NCBI GenBank assembly: GCA_029259775.1
Contig: JAJDEN010000008.1
Coordinates: 62,001 to 126,000 of the forward strand
DNA: 64,000 nt
Direction of reading: 5' to 3'
Source of the DNA: Planctomycetota bacterium
GTDB lineage: Bacteria > Planctomycetota > PLA2 > JAEUHO01
The notes beneath the pieces are model-generated. The model was not told the origin of the DNA. It was given only the letters and a program-made list of their open reading frames with translations, and did no database searches. Below are positions 32,780-41,227 of the stretch, piece after piece. Made by a program: the position numbers and the translations under genes. Each line of letters starts with the position of its first letter. The first letter of the stretch is position 1.

Positions 32780-32875
32780 TCAGATCAGAAGCGCCAGCAC
32801 GATGCCCAGCGCGATCATCCCAGCCGTCAGGTACTCGCCGCACTCGCGGGCAATGGACAGGCTCTTGGTGCTCAT
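32780..32875 (-). CDS. 31-residue single-pass membrane microprotein
   Basis: A short frame below usual annotation cut-offs. The start ATG is preceded by GGGAGG with 5-nt spacing, one of the best ribosome sites in the window. The product begins 'MSTKSLSIARECGEYL' and ends with the hydrophobic 'TAGMIALGIVLALLI', i.e. a charged head with one Cys (residue 12) and a C-terminal membrane helix. Two hairpins follow the stop. An A+T-richer stretch lies upstream, which is compatible with its own promoter. No homologue recognised; function unknown. Confidence 0.6.
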   Translation of the reverse strand: MSTKSLSIARECGEYLTAGMIALGIVLALLI

Positions 32876-32880
32876 GACGA

Positions 32881-33061
32881 CCTCCCTCGTCACAGACAAC
32901 CTAGGTGCGCGGGGGGACATCGCATGCCCACGATGTAAGTCCTTGTAATGGAATCATTTACGTGTTCGCCATGGGGACATCTGCACATGTTTTCCACAAT
33001 CCGCTGCCCGGGCTGGGCCTGCTCGTCGCCTGGGCGGGGGGCCGGGCCGTAGGCTGGCGTC
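32881..33061. promoter_or_regulatory. Divergent regulatory gap, locally A+T-rich
   Basis: Lies between the microprotein (minus) and the FG-GAP gene (plus). Around 32935-32965 it is distinctly A+T-richer than its surroundings and contains an imperfect inverted repeat, GTAATG (32945-32950) and CATTTAC (32955-32961). Possible operator or promoter. Confidence 0.35.
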
Positions 33062-34951
33062 ATGCGCGCCCTCCTTCAGATGCTCTGCCTGTTCCTCGTC
33101 CTGCTGCCGGCTCCCGCGGCCCTTGTCCTCGCCGAGGACGAGACACCGGAGGAAGAGGCGGCGTGGTTCACCAACGTGGCCGGATCCGTGGGGCTCGAAG
33201 GGGTGAAGGCGAAGGACGCCATCTTCACGGACCTCAACGGGGACGGCTGGTGGGACCTCTGCATCGACCGTCGGCACGTCTACCTCTCGCGCCGAGGCGC
33301 GCGGTTCGCACGTCACGAGGCCACCGGGATCCCCAACCCGGCGATCCGCCGCATTCCTCTGGATGCGGCGGGCACGCCGGACGAAGCCAAGGCCAAGGAC
33401 GTCGAGTACGTCCCGCACCACCTCTACTTCGCCGACCTCGACAACGACGGCGATCAGGACGCCATCGCCGGCGTGCACGCCTGGTGGCAGCACGTGCTGG
33501 GTACGACGTGGACGAACGTCAAGGCCGCCGATCCCGGCCTGCGTACCACGATCTACCTGAACGACGGCAAGGGCCGCTTCAAGGCCGCGAAGCCTTCAGG
33601 CATTGGCGCCGATGACGCGGTGGGCCCGGCCATGGCGCTCGCCATTCTCGACTATGACAACGATGGATCGCTCGACCTCTACGAGGGGCGTGAGTACCGG
33701 CGCTACGGCGAGCTGCGTGCGTGCGGCGTCGATCGTCTGTGGAAGGGCGACGGCAAGGGGGGCTTCACGGACGTAACGAAGGCGGCCGGACTCTGGACCT
33801 CGCCGTCGCCCTACACCGGCACGGACGTGGCATCCGCGGATCCCGCGCTGCTGCGCTTCTCGCGCCCGACCTTCGGCGTGACGCATGCGGACTGGAACAA
33901 CGACGGTCATCAAGACCTGCTGCAGATGGCCTATGGTCGCCAGTGGAACTACCTGTGGAAGAACAACGGCGACGGCACCTTTACCGATGTCGGGCTGGCG
34001 ACCGGCTTTGCCGGCGACGCGGTCACCCACGGCCGGTACCCGGATTTCGTGCGCAGGCCTCCGGAGCGCCCGTTCCGCAGCAACGGCAACACCTTCGACT
34101 GCGCGGTGGGGGACCTGGACAACGACGGGGACCTCGACTGCCTGCTCGGGGAGATCGCGCACTTCTGGGCCGGTCCGGCGAGCGACCTGCCCGCGGTGCT
34201 CATGAACGAGGGCAAGGCCAAGGGATTCAAGTTCGAGCGCCTCACGGTGCGCGAGCTCTTTCCCGCGCGCACCTTTCGCACACCCAGGCGCTGGAACTTC
34301 GGCGATCTGCATACCGCGTTCCTCGACGTGGACAACGACGGTCGGCTGGACGTCCTGATCGGATCGGGCGACTACCCCGACGGGCAGTACCTGCGGCTCT
34401 ACCGCCAGAAGTCTGACGGGGAGTTCGAGGAGGTCACGACGATCGCGGGCTTCGACTGGGAAGGCTGCGGCGATCTGTCGATTGGCGACTTCGACCGCGA
34501 CGGCGACGTGGACATTCTCGCGGGCCGCTCGTTCATGCGCCTCAACCAGAAGCATCGCGACGCCCACATGGGCGGCATCAAGGTGAACGCGGTCGGGTTG
34601 TTCCGCAACGACATCGCGGGGCGCAACGGCAACCACTGGCTGAACGTACGACTGCGGGGCAAGGGCGCCGGCGGCGCCAACCGCAGCGGCCTCGGGGCAC
34701 GCATCCTGGTGACCACGGGCGATGTGACGCAGATGCGCGAGTTGCGCGGGGGCAGCGGGTTGGCCAACCACCAGGACCCAGCCGAGGCCTGCTTCGGTCT
34801 CGGCAAGGCCAAGGTGATCGACCGCTTGGAGATCCGCTGGCCCGATGCCAAGCACACCGTGCAGGTCTTCGAGAAGGTGCCCGCGGACCGCTTCGTGATC
34901 GTCCGCCAAGGGTCCAAGAAGCTGAAGCTCGAGGCCGCGGCGGCTCGCTAG
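33062..34951 (+). CDS. Exported FG-GAP/VCBS repeat protein with ASPIC/UnbV C-terminal domain
   Basis: 629 residues with a Sec signal peptide ('LLQMLCLFLVLLPAPAALV', cleavage near ALA-ED). At least seven calcium-binding-like loops mark FG-GAP blades: DLNGDGWWDL, DLDNDGDQDA, DYDNDGSLDL, DWNNDGHQDL, DLDNDGDLDC, DVDNDGRLDV, DFDRDGDVDI. The C-terminus is an ASPIC/UnbV domain ('NHWLNVRLRGKGAGGANRSG', 'GSGLANHQDPAEACFGLGKA'). Such beta-propeller proteins are abundant in Planctomycetota and Bacteroidota and are thought to act outside the cell in binding or adhesion. No catalytic residues are evident. Confidence 0.88.
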   Translation: MRALLQMLCLFLVLLPAPAALVLAEDETPEEEAAWFTNVAGSVGLEGVKAKDAIFTDLNGDGWWDLCIDRRHVYLSRRGARFARHEATGIPNPAIRRIPLDAAGTPDEAKAKDVEYVPHHLYFADLDNDGDQDAIAGVHAWWQHVLGTTWTNVKAADPGLRTTIYLNDGKGRFKAAKPSGIGADDAVGPAMALAILDYDNDGSLDLYEGREYRRYGELRACGVDRLWKGDGKGGFTDVTKAAGLWTSPSPYTGTDVASADPALLRFSRPTFGVTHADWNNDGHQDLLQMAYGRQWNYLWKNNGDGTFTDVGLATGFAGDAVTHGRYPDFVRRPPERPFRSNGNTFDCAVGDLDNDGDLDCLLGEIAHFWAGPASDLPAVLMNEGKAKGFKFERLTVRELFPARTFRTPRRWNFGDLHTAFLDVDNDGRLDVLIGSGDYPDGQYLRLYRQKSDGEFEEVTTIAGFDWEGCGDLSIGDFDRDGDVDILAGRSFMRLNQKHRDAHMGGIKVNAVGLFRNDIAGRNGNHWLNVRLRGKGAGGANRSGLGARILVTTGDVTQMRELRGGSGLANHQDPAEACFGLGKAKVIDRLEIRWPDAKHTVQVFEKVPADRFVIVRQGSKKLKLEAAAAR

Positions 34952-34978
34952 GCGGCCGCCCCATCCCGTGCCACGATG

Positions 34979-35002
34979 GCCCCGCGCTTCACGCAGCGGG
35001 GC
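34979..35002 (+). terminator. Hairpin after the FG-GAP gene
   Basis: 7-bp stem GCCCCGC / GCGGGGC with a 10-nt loop, 27 nt after the stop. Confidence 0.4.
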
Positions 35003-35045
35003 GCATGGTGAGGCGGCGACAAGCGGCCGAGGGGAGCGCCGAGGC

Positions 35046-35987
35046 ATGAAGCGCGGCATCTGGGCGGTCCTGCTGGTCGTGGCGTTGGCTGCCGCGGTGG
35101 TCACCGTGGTCGTGGCTCCTGGCAGCGACGCGCGCGAGGCGCGCAACATGTCCCTCGTCGAGGCGGCCGTGCTGGGCACGATCGAGGGCATCACCGAGTA
35201 CCTGCCCGTGAGCTCGACCGGGCATCTTCTCGTGGCCCAGCGCGCCATGGACATCGGTACGGTCGACGCCAAGTCGAAGCGCGCGGCGGACGCGTTTGCC
35301 ATCTGCATCCAGCTAGGGGCGATCTTGGCCGTGCTCTGGCTCTATGCGGGCCGCATCGGCCAGATGACGCGCGGCTTGCTCGGCCGGGACCGCGAAGGGC
35401 TGCGCCTCGCCGGCGCCGTGGTCCTCGCCTTCGCACCGGCCGCCGTCCTGGGGGTGCTCTTCGGCGAACAGCTGAAGGAGCACCTTTTCGGGGCCTGGCC
35501 TGTGGTGCTCGCGTGGGCTGTCGGCGGTGGAGCGATCCTCGCCGTGGCGTGGGCCAAGCACGAGGCGACGGAGACGGGGCGCGCCGGGCTCGGGTTGGAG
35601 GGGCTCACCGCGCGGATGGCGCTCTTGATCGGCCTGGCGCAGTGCCTGGCGATGTGGCCCGGCGTCAGCCGCTCGCTTGTCACCATCGTGGGCGGCGTGC
35701 TCGGCGGCCTGTCGCTTGTCGCGGCGGTGGAGTTCAGCTTCCTGCTCGGCGCGCTGACCCTCGGCGCCGCCACGGCCTACGACGCCGTGCGCCATGGCGA
35801 AGCCCTGACGGAGGCCTACTCCCCGCCGGCGCTCGTGGTGGGGCTCGCGTTCGCGTTCATCAGCGCCACGTTGGCCGTGCGCTGGCTCGTCGGCTACCTG
35901 CGGGAGCACGGCCTGCAGTTGTTCGGATGGTATCGCCTGGGCGCCGCGGCGATCGTCGCGGCCCTCCTGCTCACCGGCGTGCTCTAG
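35046..35987 (+). CDS. uppP: Undecaprenyl-diphosphatase
   Basis: 313 residues, polytopic. It contains the BacA/UppP motifs 'EGITEYLPVSSTGHLLVA' (from residue 47) and 'WPGVSRSLVTIVGGVLGG'. The enzyme dephosphorylates undecaprenyl diphosphate to recycle the lipid carrier for peptidoglycan and glycan synthesis, and gives bacitracin resistance when overproduced. Compared with typical members, about 34 extra N-terminal residues form an additional hydrophobic segment; an internal ATG at 35148 would give the canonical N-terminus. Convergent with the CNNM gene, 10 nt apart. Confidence 0.92.
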   Translation: MKRGIWAVLLVVALAAAVVTVVVAPGSDAREARNMSLVEAAVLGTIEGITEYLPVSSTGHLLVAQRAMDIGTVDAKSKRAADAFAICIQLGAILAVLWLYAGRIGQMTRGLLGRDREGLRLAGAVVLAFAPAAVLGVLFGEQLKEHLFGAWPVVLAWAVGGGAILAVAWAKHEATETGRAGLGLEGLTARMALLIGLAQCLAMWPGVSRSLVTIVGGVLGGLSLVAAVEFSFLLGALTLGAATAYDAVRHGEALTEAYSPPALVVGLAFAFISATLAVRWLVGYLREHGLQLFGWYRLGAAAIVAALLLTGVL

Positions 35988-35997
35988 ACGAGCCTGC

Positions 35998-37278
35998 TCA
36001 GGCCTGGGGCGCGCGCGTGTGGCGAGCCAGCACGCGCAGGGCGGTGCGCTCGTCGGCTTCCGTCACCTCGAAGCTGAGGCTGTCGTCGACGTCGATCCGG
36101 TCGCCCACGATGGGCATGCGCTCGAGCCGCTCCTGCAGCAGGCCCGTGATCGTCGTGTTTTCCTCGTCGAGGTTCGGGTAGACGACCACGCAGGAGAGGA
36201 AGCGTGCGACGTCCCGCACCCGCGTGAGCCCGTGCACGAGGGCGACATCGCGCGACAGGCGCTTCACGCGGCCTTCGCGCAGGTCGGCCTCGTCGATGGC
36301 CTCGCCGACGAGTTCCTCGACGAGATCGTCCATCGTGATGATGCCCTCGGTGACGCCGTACTCGTCGATCACGATGGCGATGCCACCGTGCTGGTCCTGC
36401 AGGTCGCGCAGGACGTCATCGACCTTGCGGCTCGTCGGGAGGAAGAGCGGCGCGCGCTGCAGCTCTCCGATCGTGCGGTCGCCGTGACCCCCGGCGAGCG
36501 CCGCGAGTCCGTCACGCAGCGTGAGGACGCCCGTGACCTTGTCGAGATCGTCCTCGTAGACGGGGAACTGGTAATGGTGCGCTTCGAGCAGCTGCGCGCG
36601 GACCTCGTCGACGGTCGACGACGCGGTAAACCCGCGGATGAACGGACGCGGGGTCATGACGTCTTCGGCCGTGATGTCGTCCAGGCGAAAGACGCGGCGG
36701 ATGAGCTCGGCTTCCTCGGGGTCGATGTGTCCGCCCTGCTCTCCCAGGCGGGCGAGCTCACGGATCTCACCCTCTTCCCCGGCGAGCACGCGGCTGCGGG
36801 GGCGGGCGAAGGCTACGAGCTTTTCGACGAACCAGACGAGCGGCCGCAGGATGCGGCGCACCCAGACGAGGGCCGGGGACACGGCGCTGGCGATGGTCTC
36901 CGGCAGCGCCTCACCGAGCACCTTCGGCGTGATCTCGCCGAAGGCGATGATCAGCAGCGTCTGCAAGGCGATGAAGACGAACATGCCCGTGGCGGGCGTG
37001 ATGCCCGTGCCCTCGAGCGTGGCGGGCATCACGGTGGTCGCGGCGGCGGTGATCGCCGCCGTTCCGCCAATGGCGAAGATGTTGTTCAGGAACACGATCG
37101 CCGCGAGCGTCCGGCCCGGGTCGCGCTTGAGCTCGAGCAGGCGCTTCGCCTTGCGGTCGCCGCGTTCGATGCGCGCGAGGATGCGAGCTTCACTGGCCGA
37201 CAGCAGCGCCGCTTCGCTCAGGGAGCAGAAGAACGAGCCGGCCAGATTGCCAAGGACGTAGAAGGAGAGGGTGAGCAT
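35998..37278 (-). CDS. CNNM/CorC-family membrane protein (DUF21-CBS-CorC/HlyC)
   Basis: 426 residues from ATG 37278; a GTG 54 nt upstream is the alternative. The N-terminal DUF21 membrane domain has 'FFCSLSEAALLSASEARIL' and 'LLIIAFGEITPKVLGEALPE'. A CBS pair follows ('DVMTPRPFIRGFTASSTVDE', 'IVIDEYGVTEGIITMDDLVE'), then a C-terminal CorC_HlyC domain ('GDRIDVDDSLSFEVTEADE'). Members are implicated in magnesium or sodium-linked ion transport and CBS-mediated nucleotide sensing. Likely cotranscribed after the lipoprotein hydrolase gene, 72 nt upstream. Confidence 0.9.
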   Translation of the reverse strand: MLTLSFYVLGNLAGSFFCSLSEAALLSASEARILARIERGDRKAKRLLELKRDPGRTLAAIVFLNNIFAIGGTAAITAAATTVMPATLEGTGITPATGMFVFIALQTLLIIAFGEITPKVLGEALPETIASAVSPALVWVRRILRPLVWFVEKLVAFARPRSRVLAGEEGEIRELARLGEQGGHIDPEEAELIRRVFRLDDITAEDVMTPRPFIRGFTASSTVDEVRAQLLEAHHYQFPVYEDDLDKVTGVLTLRDGLAALAGGHGDRTIGELQRAPLFLPTSRKVDDVLRDLQDQHGGIAIVIDEYGVTEGIITMDDLVEELVGEAIDEADLREGRVKRLSRDVALVHGLTRVRDVARFLSCVVVYPNLDEENTTITGLLQERLERMPIVGDRIDVDDSLSFEVTEADERTALRVLARHTRAPQA

Positions 37279-37350
37279 CGAAGTGGGGGGGGGCGGGCTC
37301 CAGCGCGGGGCGCACACTCTACGACGCGGCACCGGCGGTGACTCGTTCGC

Positions 37351-38340
37351 TCACGGGGCGCCCAGCTTGCGCCCCAGGAACTCGCGGCTCTTGGCCAGCA
37401 GCAGGGGCAGGTACAGCGCGACCCCCGCGTAGTGGCCGGCGGGAAGCTCGTGCATTTCCGGCCGGCCCAGGGCCTCCCAGAGCGTGCGCTGCAGGGCTGT
37501 GGGCACGGAGTCGTCGTCGCTCGCGATGAACATCAGCACGTTCTCGCGGCGGATCCGCGACGCCAGGGCCACCGGATCGGTACGAATGATGCCGCGCAAC
37601 GTGCGGCGCACGCGCTCCTTGTCCCAACCGAGCTGCTCGCGGACGGCCTCGGTCTTGCGGGTGAACTTGCTCTCGGTCGTGTCCACCATCAGGTCCGCCA
37701 TCGGGCCACCGGCGAACACGAACACGCCCGCGTCGATGCGCGGATCGGCGCCCATGAGCGAGGTGCCCATGATGCCGCCGGCGCTGATGCCGAATACGCC
37801 GATGCGTTCCGGGTCGATGCGCGGCTGCGTTACGAGCCAGTCGATTGCTTGACGCGAGCGCATGATGAGAACGCGCAGCTCCTTCTCCGCAAGCTGGATG
37901 GAGCGCACCGCGTCGAACTCGAGATCCTTGCGCGGGACGATCGCCACCGCGTAGCCCTGGTGAACGAACGCGCTGGCGAACTCGCGCATGAGCAGCATCC
38001 GATTGCTGAGGATCGGCATCATGAACACGAGTGGGCGCCGGCTTGTCCCCGTGCGTCGCGGGAGCATGTAGAGAATCTCGATCGGGTCGTGGACGCGTGG
38101 CACCTCGGCGACCTCGGGGTGGACACGCGCGGGCAGCTCGATGCGCCAGAGCTCGCTGTGGGGCTCACGCCAGAGGCGCTCCACCTGGATTGGCCGTGGC
38201 ACAGGTCCCGGCGACGCGTAGTAGGCCGGACGAGGGACCTCGGGGCCGGCGACGGCGCGGGGGGCCGTCCCCGCTGGGTGGTGTGTACTGCACGCCCCCA
38301 GCAGACAGGCAAGCAGCAGAAGGGGCCATCGGGACGTCAC
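37351..38340 (-). CDS. Lipoprotein alpha/beta hydrolase
   Basis: 329 residues with a lipobox in 'LLLLACLLGACSTHH'. The alpha/beta hydrolase nucleophile elbow is 'GVFGISAGGIMG' (Gly-Ile-Ser-Ala-Gly). A likely acid is in 'FIASDDDSVP' and the His in 'ELPAGHYAGVAL'. The cap is small. It resembles dienelactone hydrolase or acyl-peptidase-like esterases anchored in the membrane and facing the periplasm; substrate unknown. Divergent from the protease operon across a 112-bp gap. Confidence 0.78.
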   Translation of the reverse strand: MTSRWPLLLLACLLGACSTHHPAGTAPRAVAGPEVPRPAYYASPGPVPRPIQVERLWREPHSELWRIELPARVHPEVAEVPRVHDPIEILYMLPRRTGTSRRPLVFMMPILSNRMLLMREFASAFVHQGYAVAIVPRKDLEFDAVRSIQLAEKELRVLIMRSRQAIDWLVTQPRIDPERIGVFGISAGGIMGTSLMGADPRIDAGVFVFAGGPMADLMVDTTESKFTRKTEAVREQLGWDKERVRRTLRGIIRTDPVALASRIRRENVLMFIASDDDSVPTALQRTLWEALGRPEMHELPAGHYAGVALYLPLLLAKSREFLGRKLGAP

Positions 38341-38396
38341 CCGAGAAGCCTAGCTGCCTCCGTACCGGTGCGCTCGCGCTGCTTGCCGTGGAAGGC

Positions 38397-38402
38397 TAGA
38401 AT
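38397..38402 (+). promoter_or_regulatory. Possible -10 hexamer TAGAAT before the protease operon
   Basis: Ends 50 nt before the first gene of the operon. No obvious -35. Confidence 0.35.
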
Positions 38403-38452
38403 CACGCGCCGGTGCCGATGCCCAACGGGCGCGAGGACCGTGAGGTAGGGCG

Positions 38453-40087
38453 ATGTCGAAGCAGTGGGACGATGCGTCGTCGGTGGACGACCTGACGGCG
38501 GCGCTCGCCGAGCGTCGCTTCCAAGACGGGGAGCACCTGGTTCGGGCCTTCCTCGCCGACATCGATGCGACGCAGCGCCGGGTGAGCGAGGCGGTGGCCA
38601 CGGGTGTCCTGAAGGCGCTTCGCGGACATCTCTGGTTCGCGCCCTTGGACAGTGTGGCCAGGGCGCTCGAGCGCTGCGGTCAGGAAGCGCCCGAGGTTCG
38701 CCGGCAGCTGGCGCAGGCACGCATCGAGCAGGGCCGCGCCACGGAAGCCATCGACGGCCTGCTCCAGCTGTTGGCAGAGCTCGACGAGGCGCACGGCCAA
38801 CCCGAGCTCGACCCGATGACCAAGGAGGGGCTCGAGTGGGAACTCGGCGAGAGCCTTGGGTTGCTCGGTCGGGCCTACAAGCAGCTCTACGTCGATGCGA
38901 AGCCGCGTAGTGGTGAGCCGCGGGAGCATGACCTGAAGCTCGCACGCGACTACTACCACCGCGCCTACGAGAAGCGCTGGGGCGACTACCTCTGGCACGG
39001 CGTGAACGACGTCGCGTTGGTGACGCACGCGGAGCGCGTGCGCCGCGGCAAGGCGAACGTCTATCCAGCCGTCGACCAGGCCGAGAAGATCCTCGCGAAG
39101 ATCGAAGCGCTGGGACGGCGCCGCCCCCTCGAGCCCTGGGACCTCGCCAATCGCACCGAGGCCCTCGTCGCGAGCGGTCGGTTCCCGGAGGCGGTGGAGG
39201 CCGTGGAGGCCTACCTCGACTGCAGCGGCCTCAATGCGTTCAACATCCACAGCACGCGCCGGCAGTTGAGGGACCTCTACCTGCTCGACGAACACAGTCC
39301 GCCGGGCGACAAGATCCTGCCGATGATGACGGCCAAGATGGCCGCGCTCGGTGGCGGGGTCGAATCCATCGACCTGAGTCCGGTCCGAAGCAAGCAGTAC
39401 GAGCGCGTCTTCGGAAACGTCTCCTACAAGCCTCTCGATTGGTTGCGCCTCGGCATCGAGCGCGCTCAGTGCGTGGCACGCCTGGGTCCGACGAAGTTCG
39501 AGGGCGAGGGCACGGGCTTCCTCTTCGACGGCGCGCTGATCGGCGAGAAGCATGCAGGACGGCACCTGATGCTGACGAACTCGCACGTCTGCTCACCGGA
39601 CGCGAAGGTGCAGCGCGGCTACCCCTGGCCGAAGGACCCGTCCTCGCTGATCGCGACCTTCCTGGCGGCCCGCAAGGAGGGGGAGCCGGTCGGCGTGGGA
39701 GTCAAGGGAGCCCTCTGGAGCTCGCCCCCGACGGAACTCGACGCCACGCTCGTGGAACTTGCCGGTAACCCGCCGAAGGGGGCGCTACCGCCGCCCCGCG
39801 CCGAGGGGCCACCGGATCCCTCCGCCGAGGACGGGCGTGTCAACGTGGTCGGCCATCCCAAGGGCATGGATGTGCGGGTCTCGCTGCAGGACAACCAGGT
39901 CGTGGCGGTGGGGGATCCCTTCATCCAGTACCGCACGCCTACGGATCCCGGCTCGAGCGGCAGCCCCGTGTTCAACCAGGCGTGGGAGCTCGTCGCGCTC
40001 CATCACGCCGGCGACACCGGGGCCGGCGCGAACGAGGGCGTGCTCTTGGATCCGTTGCTCATCGCCATGCGGAAGGCCCTCGCGTGA
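38453..40087 (+). CDS. TRAFs-binding-like helical domain fused to trypsin-like serine protease
   Basis: 544 residues, no signal peptide, so probably cytoplasmic. Residues about 1-300 are TPR-like helical repeats resembling the MAP3K TRAFs-binding domain ('LGESLGLLGRAYKQLYVD', 'LARDYYHRAYEKRWGDYLWH'). Residues about 340-544 are trypsin-like with an intact triad: His378 ('LTNSHVCSP'), Asp430 ('ELDATLVELAG') and Ser502 ('DPGSSGSPVFN'). TRAFs-binding-like domains linked to effector domains are known from bacterial signalling and conflict systems. First gene of a four-gene operon; its stop overlaps the next start (GTGA). Confidence 0.82.
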   Translation: MSKQWDDASSVDDLTAALAERRFQDGEHLVRAFLADIDATQRRVSEAVATGVLKALRGHLWFAPLDSVARALERCGQEAPEVRRQLAQARIEQGRATEAIDGLLQLLAELDEAHGQPELDPMTKEGLEWELGESLGLLGRAYKQLYVDAKPRSGEPREHDLKLARDYYHRAYEKRWGDYLWHGVNDVALVTHAERVRRGKANVYPAVDQAEKILAKIEALGRRRPLEPWDLANRTEALVASGRFPEAVEAVEAYLDCSGLNAFNIHSTRRQLRDLYLLDEHSPPGDKILPMMTAKMAALGGGVESIDLSPVRSKQYERVFGNVSYKPLDWLRLGIERAQCVARLGPTKFEGEGTGFLFDGALIGEKHAGRHLMLTNSHVCSPDAKVQRGYPWPKDPSSLIATFLAARKEGEPVGVGVKGALWSSPPTELDATLVELAGNPPKGALPPPRAEGPPDPSAEDGRVNVVGHPKGMDVRVSLQDNQVVAVGDPFIQYRTPTDPGSSGSPVFNQAWELVALHHAGDTGAGANEGVLLDPLLIAMRKALA

Positions 40088-40575
40088 CCACCGAGCCGCG
40101 CGAGGAAAACGCCGCCCTTCTCGCCAAGGCCGAGGCGCGCGGTTGGTTCGCCGCGCACAAGACCGCGGGCCTCTGGGCGCGGCAGTTGGAGCGACCTGAG
40201 GTCGTGAACACGCTCGAAGGCCCGTCGCAGGCCGCCGCGGGCGACTACCTCTGTCGTGGTCCCGCCGGGGAGCTCTGGCCCCAGGCCGTTTCTTCGCTCC
40301 TGGCGAAGTACACGCCCACGAACGAGATCGATGGGGAGGGCTTTCGCCGCTGGGTCCCTGATCCGGCGGCCAGTCGGGTCATGGCCTCGGAGTTGGCCGG
40401 CCCCGTCGTCGTCGTGACGAGCTGGGGCCGTCTGGAGGCGGCGGCGGGCGACTTCCTGGTCAAGTCCTGGGGCGACAGGGGCAACCCGCGCCCCTCCGAC
40501 GTGTGGCCGGTTTCCCGGGAGGTCTTCGAGGCCTCCTACGAGCGCTTGGACGACGAGGAACGGCACGATGACTGA
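40084..40575 (+). CDS. Small protein with two PGDYG-like motifs
   Basis: 163 residues from a GTG overlapping the protease stop. Two related segments occur: 'GPSQAAAGDYLCRGPAGELW' and 'GRLEAAAGDFLVKSW', the latter followed by 'DVWPVSREVFEASYE'. This resembles the PGDYG family, small soluble proteins of unknown function. No signal peptide or membrane segment. Its last 8 nt overlap the papain-like gene. Its place between two proteases suggests a regulator, inhibitor or substrate, which is inference only. Confidence 0.65.
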   Translation: MTTEPREENAALLAKAEARGWFAAHKTAGLWARQLERPEVVNTLEGPSQAAAGDYLCRGPAGELWPQAVSSLLAKYTPTNEIDGEGFRRWVPDPAASRVMASELAGPVVVVTSWGRLEAAAGDFLVKSWGDRGNPRPSDVWPVSREVFEASYERLDDEERHDD

Positions 40576-41227
40576 GTTCAACCCGCTCGCCTTCACCGAG
40601 ATCCCCGTGAAGATCCCCGAGGCTGTTGCGGAGCCACCGCCGTCCATCCCGCGCAAGGTGCTCGAGTTCGACACGGAGCGGCAAGAGCAGACGAACTGGT
40701 GCTGGGCGGCGGTGACGCTCGCCGTCTCGCGCTACTACGCCAAGCAGGGCGGGGGCGAGGCCCGGCCGCAGACCGCCTTGCCGCAGACGCAGGCCGAGAT
40801 CGTCAACACCACCTTCGATGAGTTCGGCGAGTCGCATCCGGACTGCTGCAAGGACGGCTCGGCCGCGCCGTGCAATCGGCCGTACTACGTCTACAAGTCG
40901 CTTGCGATGGTTCACCACTACGAGGACAAGCACAAGGGCCACCCCGGCTACGACGCCGCGAAGGATGAGATCGACGCCGATCGCCCCCTCATCGCGCTCG
41001 TCAAGTGGAACGGTGGCGGCGCCCACTTCCTCACCGTGCGCGGCTACGACGCCTCGCCCAGCGAAGACACGCAAGACGCCCTGCTGCATCTCGGCGACCC
41101 GTGGTACGGCGAGTCGATGGTGTCCTTCGGCAGCTTCCCGACGGCGTACCAGGCCGGCGGCTCCTGGACCTACGCCTATCGCACGCGGCCCCTGCCGACG
41201 GGCCCTGACGCGGAAGGAGATGCCTGA
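40568..41227 (+). CDS. Papain-like cysteine protease (AvrRpt2/C70-like)
   Basis: 219 residues. The N-terminal 'RQEQTNWCWAAVTLAVSRYY' carries the oxyanion Gln41 and catalytic Cys45 in the QTXXWCWAA form typical of the C70/AvrRpt2-like papain fold. The catalytic His153 is in 'NGGGAHFLTVRGYD' and a probable Asp177 in 'LLHLGDPWYGES'. A four-cysteine insert ('PDCCKDGSAAPC') is notable. No signal peptide. Overlaps the previous gene by 8 nt and the next by TGATG. Role inferred from the motif only. Confidence 0.82.
   Translation: MTEFNPLAFTEIPVKIPEAVAEPPPSIPRKVLEFDTERQEQTNWCWAAVTLAVSRYYAKQGGGEARPQTALPQTQAEIVNTTFDEFGESHPDCCKDGSAAPCNRPYYVYKSLAMVHHYEDKHKGHPGYDAAKDEIDADRPLIALVKWNGGGAHFLTVRGYDASPSEDTQDALLHLGDPWYGESMVSFGSFPTAYQAGGSWTYAYRTRPLPTGPDAEGDA

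Noticed and set aside
37279-37332. GTG start 54 nt upstream for the CNNM gene
   Set aside because: The added residues are basic and proline-rich and unlike the family N-terminus; ATG 37278 begins the DUF21 helix. Not excluded.
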